From: Closterium sp. NIES-65
Taxonomy: Eukaryota; Streptophyta; Zygnematophyceae; Desmidiales; Closteriaceae
Length of the DNA: 64,000 nt
Direction of reading: 5' to 3'
NCBI GenBank assembly: GCA_948144175.1
Contig: CANXME010000542.1
Coordinates: forward strand, 1,178,001-1,242,000
This document shows positions 62,845 to 64,000 of this stretch, piece after piece. Each line of letters starts with the position of its first letter. Position 1 is the stretch's first letter. Position numbers and translations under genes: made by a program. The notes under the pieces were generated by a model that searched no databases, was not told where the DNA came from, and saw nothing but the letters and a program-made list of their open reading frames with translations.

Positions 62845-63497
62845 GTCATGGTCATGGTATCCCCAGCTCCTTGAATGGAGAGGGGTTGGGGAAAAGAGCG
62901 AAGCACACCAGCATCACGAAAAACAGAGTCAATGGCACCACTGTCAAGAACAAACTCAAGAGTGTGAGGGAGAGAAAGAGCAGCAACTGTGGGACGAAGA
63001 TACTGAGAATCATTGCCATTAACAGAAGGAGCAAACATCATGGCAAAACGAGGGTCCATAAGTGGAAAAGCTCCCATAATGATATCCTGACTAGGCATAG
63101 TCACACTGAGAGCAGAGGTTTGAGCATTGGTACCAGAGTCGGCAGCCACAAGTACCGCCTGGGCAGAAGACTGGCGACGCTGATGAGAGAGTTGAAGCCA
63201 GTTGGGAGGGCGACCATTGTTGCCAGCCAGGAACAAGTCATCGGTGAGCTTTTGGAAGCAGGAGGAGGAGGGATGATTGGTGCGACAGCATGGCTGACCC
63301 TTGCGGGGCCCTTGGCGAATGATGTAGGTGCAAGGAGGGAAGGTGTTGCGAGGGCGAGAGGAAGCAGCGGCGACAGTGGAGGTGGGGAGAGGGGGGGGGG
63401 GGCGGAAGAGGGTGTGACAGCGGCGGCAGTAGGAGGGCAGCTGCGGAGGTTGAGCTCTGCCTGGAGGAGGAAGGCAGAGACACGAGAGAACGACCAC
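62845..63497 (-). pseudogene. Copia L zinc motif and protease
   Basis: The zinc motif C-X13-C-X4-H-X4-C (63258-63332) is followed by FQKLTDDLFLAGNNGRPPNW, then protease FVLDSGAIDSVFRDAG (Ile after Ala) and PSGAVTGLYVPSC. Open frame over this part. Confidence 0.82.
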
Positions 63498-64000
63498 TGG
63501 TCGGTAGGGCGCTCACCATACAGAGTGACATGAACACTGTATTCAGGAGTGAGGCCTGTGAGGAGGAGGGCACTGCACACATGATCGGAAAGTTCAAACT
63601 TTTGAGAGGCAAGTTGGGAGGACAGCGTCTGCACACGAGCAATGTAGTCCGCCATGGTGGTGAAGTCAGCAAGGCGAAGAGAGGTAAGCTCGCGTAAGAG
63701 GGCAATGACACTGATGGGAGTCTGCGACTGGAAGAGCTCGATAAGATAGCCGAGAAGGTCCTTGGCATAGCGGATGTGCGAGCACTGAGGGAGAAGGGTT
63801 GGAGGTAGGCAGGCAAGGATGACCTGGCAGGCACGTGCATTGGCAACATGCCAGTCAGCGAGAAGGTCAGAGTGAGATGGAGCAAAAGCAGAGGGAGTAG
63901 AGGCAGAGCGAGGAGAGGGGGCAGTGAGGTGCTCAGTGAGGCGCTTGCGGGTGCTCTCGAGGGACTCAGCAAGAACACGAGTGAGGTGACGGGCTGCAGC
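63498..64000 (-). pseudogene. Copia L Gag capsid region, partial
   Basis: LADFTTMADYIARVQTLSSQ, LSDHVCSALLLTGLTPEY and VSAFLLQAELNLRS are typical copia Gag (UBN2-type) text. The frame continues upstream of 63655 to the window edge, so the start is outside. Confidence 0.78.

Larger units (their letters stand above)
61184..64000 (-). mobile_element. Copia L, decayed, running off the window
   Basis: It reads leftwards from beyond 64000. In order: Gag capsid; zinc motif; protease; integrase finger and core; then a Pro/Ser linker cut at about 61183 by copia K. Several frame changes. It is more diverged from the other copias and less GC-rich, so probably a separate and older family. Neither LTR is in the window. 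Confidence 0.82.

Overview
The window is nuclear DNA of a eukaryote. It holds one apparently intact spliced host gene, a broken paralogue of it, and a dense nest of LTR retrotransposons. The host genes have GT-AG introns, there are no bacterial operons or rRNA/tRNA genes, and the retroelements are plant-type Ty1/copia and chromodomain-bearing Ty3/gypsy. GC-rich coding sequence, short-LTR copia elements and repeat-rich, sequon-rich secreted glycoproteins suggest a green alga, perhaps a streptophyte (charophyte or zygnematophyte). That assignment is inference from overall character; no diagnostic host marker is present.

Layout. (1) 540-2365 (+) is a decayed paralogue and 20511-16175 (-) an apparently intact gene for a secreted, Gly/Thr-repeat, NGT-sequon-rich protein. 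Its last 24 residues come from a second exon and look like a GPI-anchor signal. The two genes are a tail-to-tail inverted duplication that includes their 3' flanks. (2) Between them is a complete gypsy chromovirus (element A, 2814-15620; TSD ATTAG; LTRs with one visible difference in 333 bp). A complete copia (element B, 8018-15278; identical 110-bp LTRs; one uninterrupted polyprotein frame) has landed in A's polypurine tract. (3) 20.5-24.3 kb is non-LTR space with a Mutator-like element (10-bp TSD, 55-bp TIRs), a diverged solo LTR of the A family, a TA-flanked MITE inserted into that LTR's terminal TTACA, and a solo copia LTR. (4) 24.3-61.2 kb is a pile of copia copies: D (-), G (+), E (+; interrupted by F (-) and by H (+) with 1,156-bp LTRs) and K (+; interrupted by a second gypsy chromovirus, I (-)). 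(5) 61.2-64.0 kb is a decayed minus-strand copia, L.

Relative order of insertion can be read from nesting: B after A; H and F after E; I after K; E after G; the TA-MITE after the solo LTR. A and B look youngest and intact. H, I and K are nearly intact with one or a few disruptions. D, E, F, G and L are decayed.

The most interesting signals lie inside the retroelements. Gypsy A has a complete -1 frameshift signal at the gag/pol overlap: heptamer GGGAAAC, a 7-nt spacer, and an H-type pseudoknot of 8 and 7 perfect base pairs. Gypsy I has AAAAAAC at the equivalent place. Six copia LTRs of otherwise divergent sequence share a conserved stem-loop, and four copia 3' UTRs share a pair of covarying GGYC-TTGT-GRCC hairpins. 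Five copia Gag proteins share an unusual zinc-knuckle-like motif, C-X13-C-X3/4-H-X4-C.
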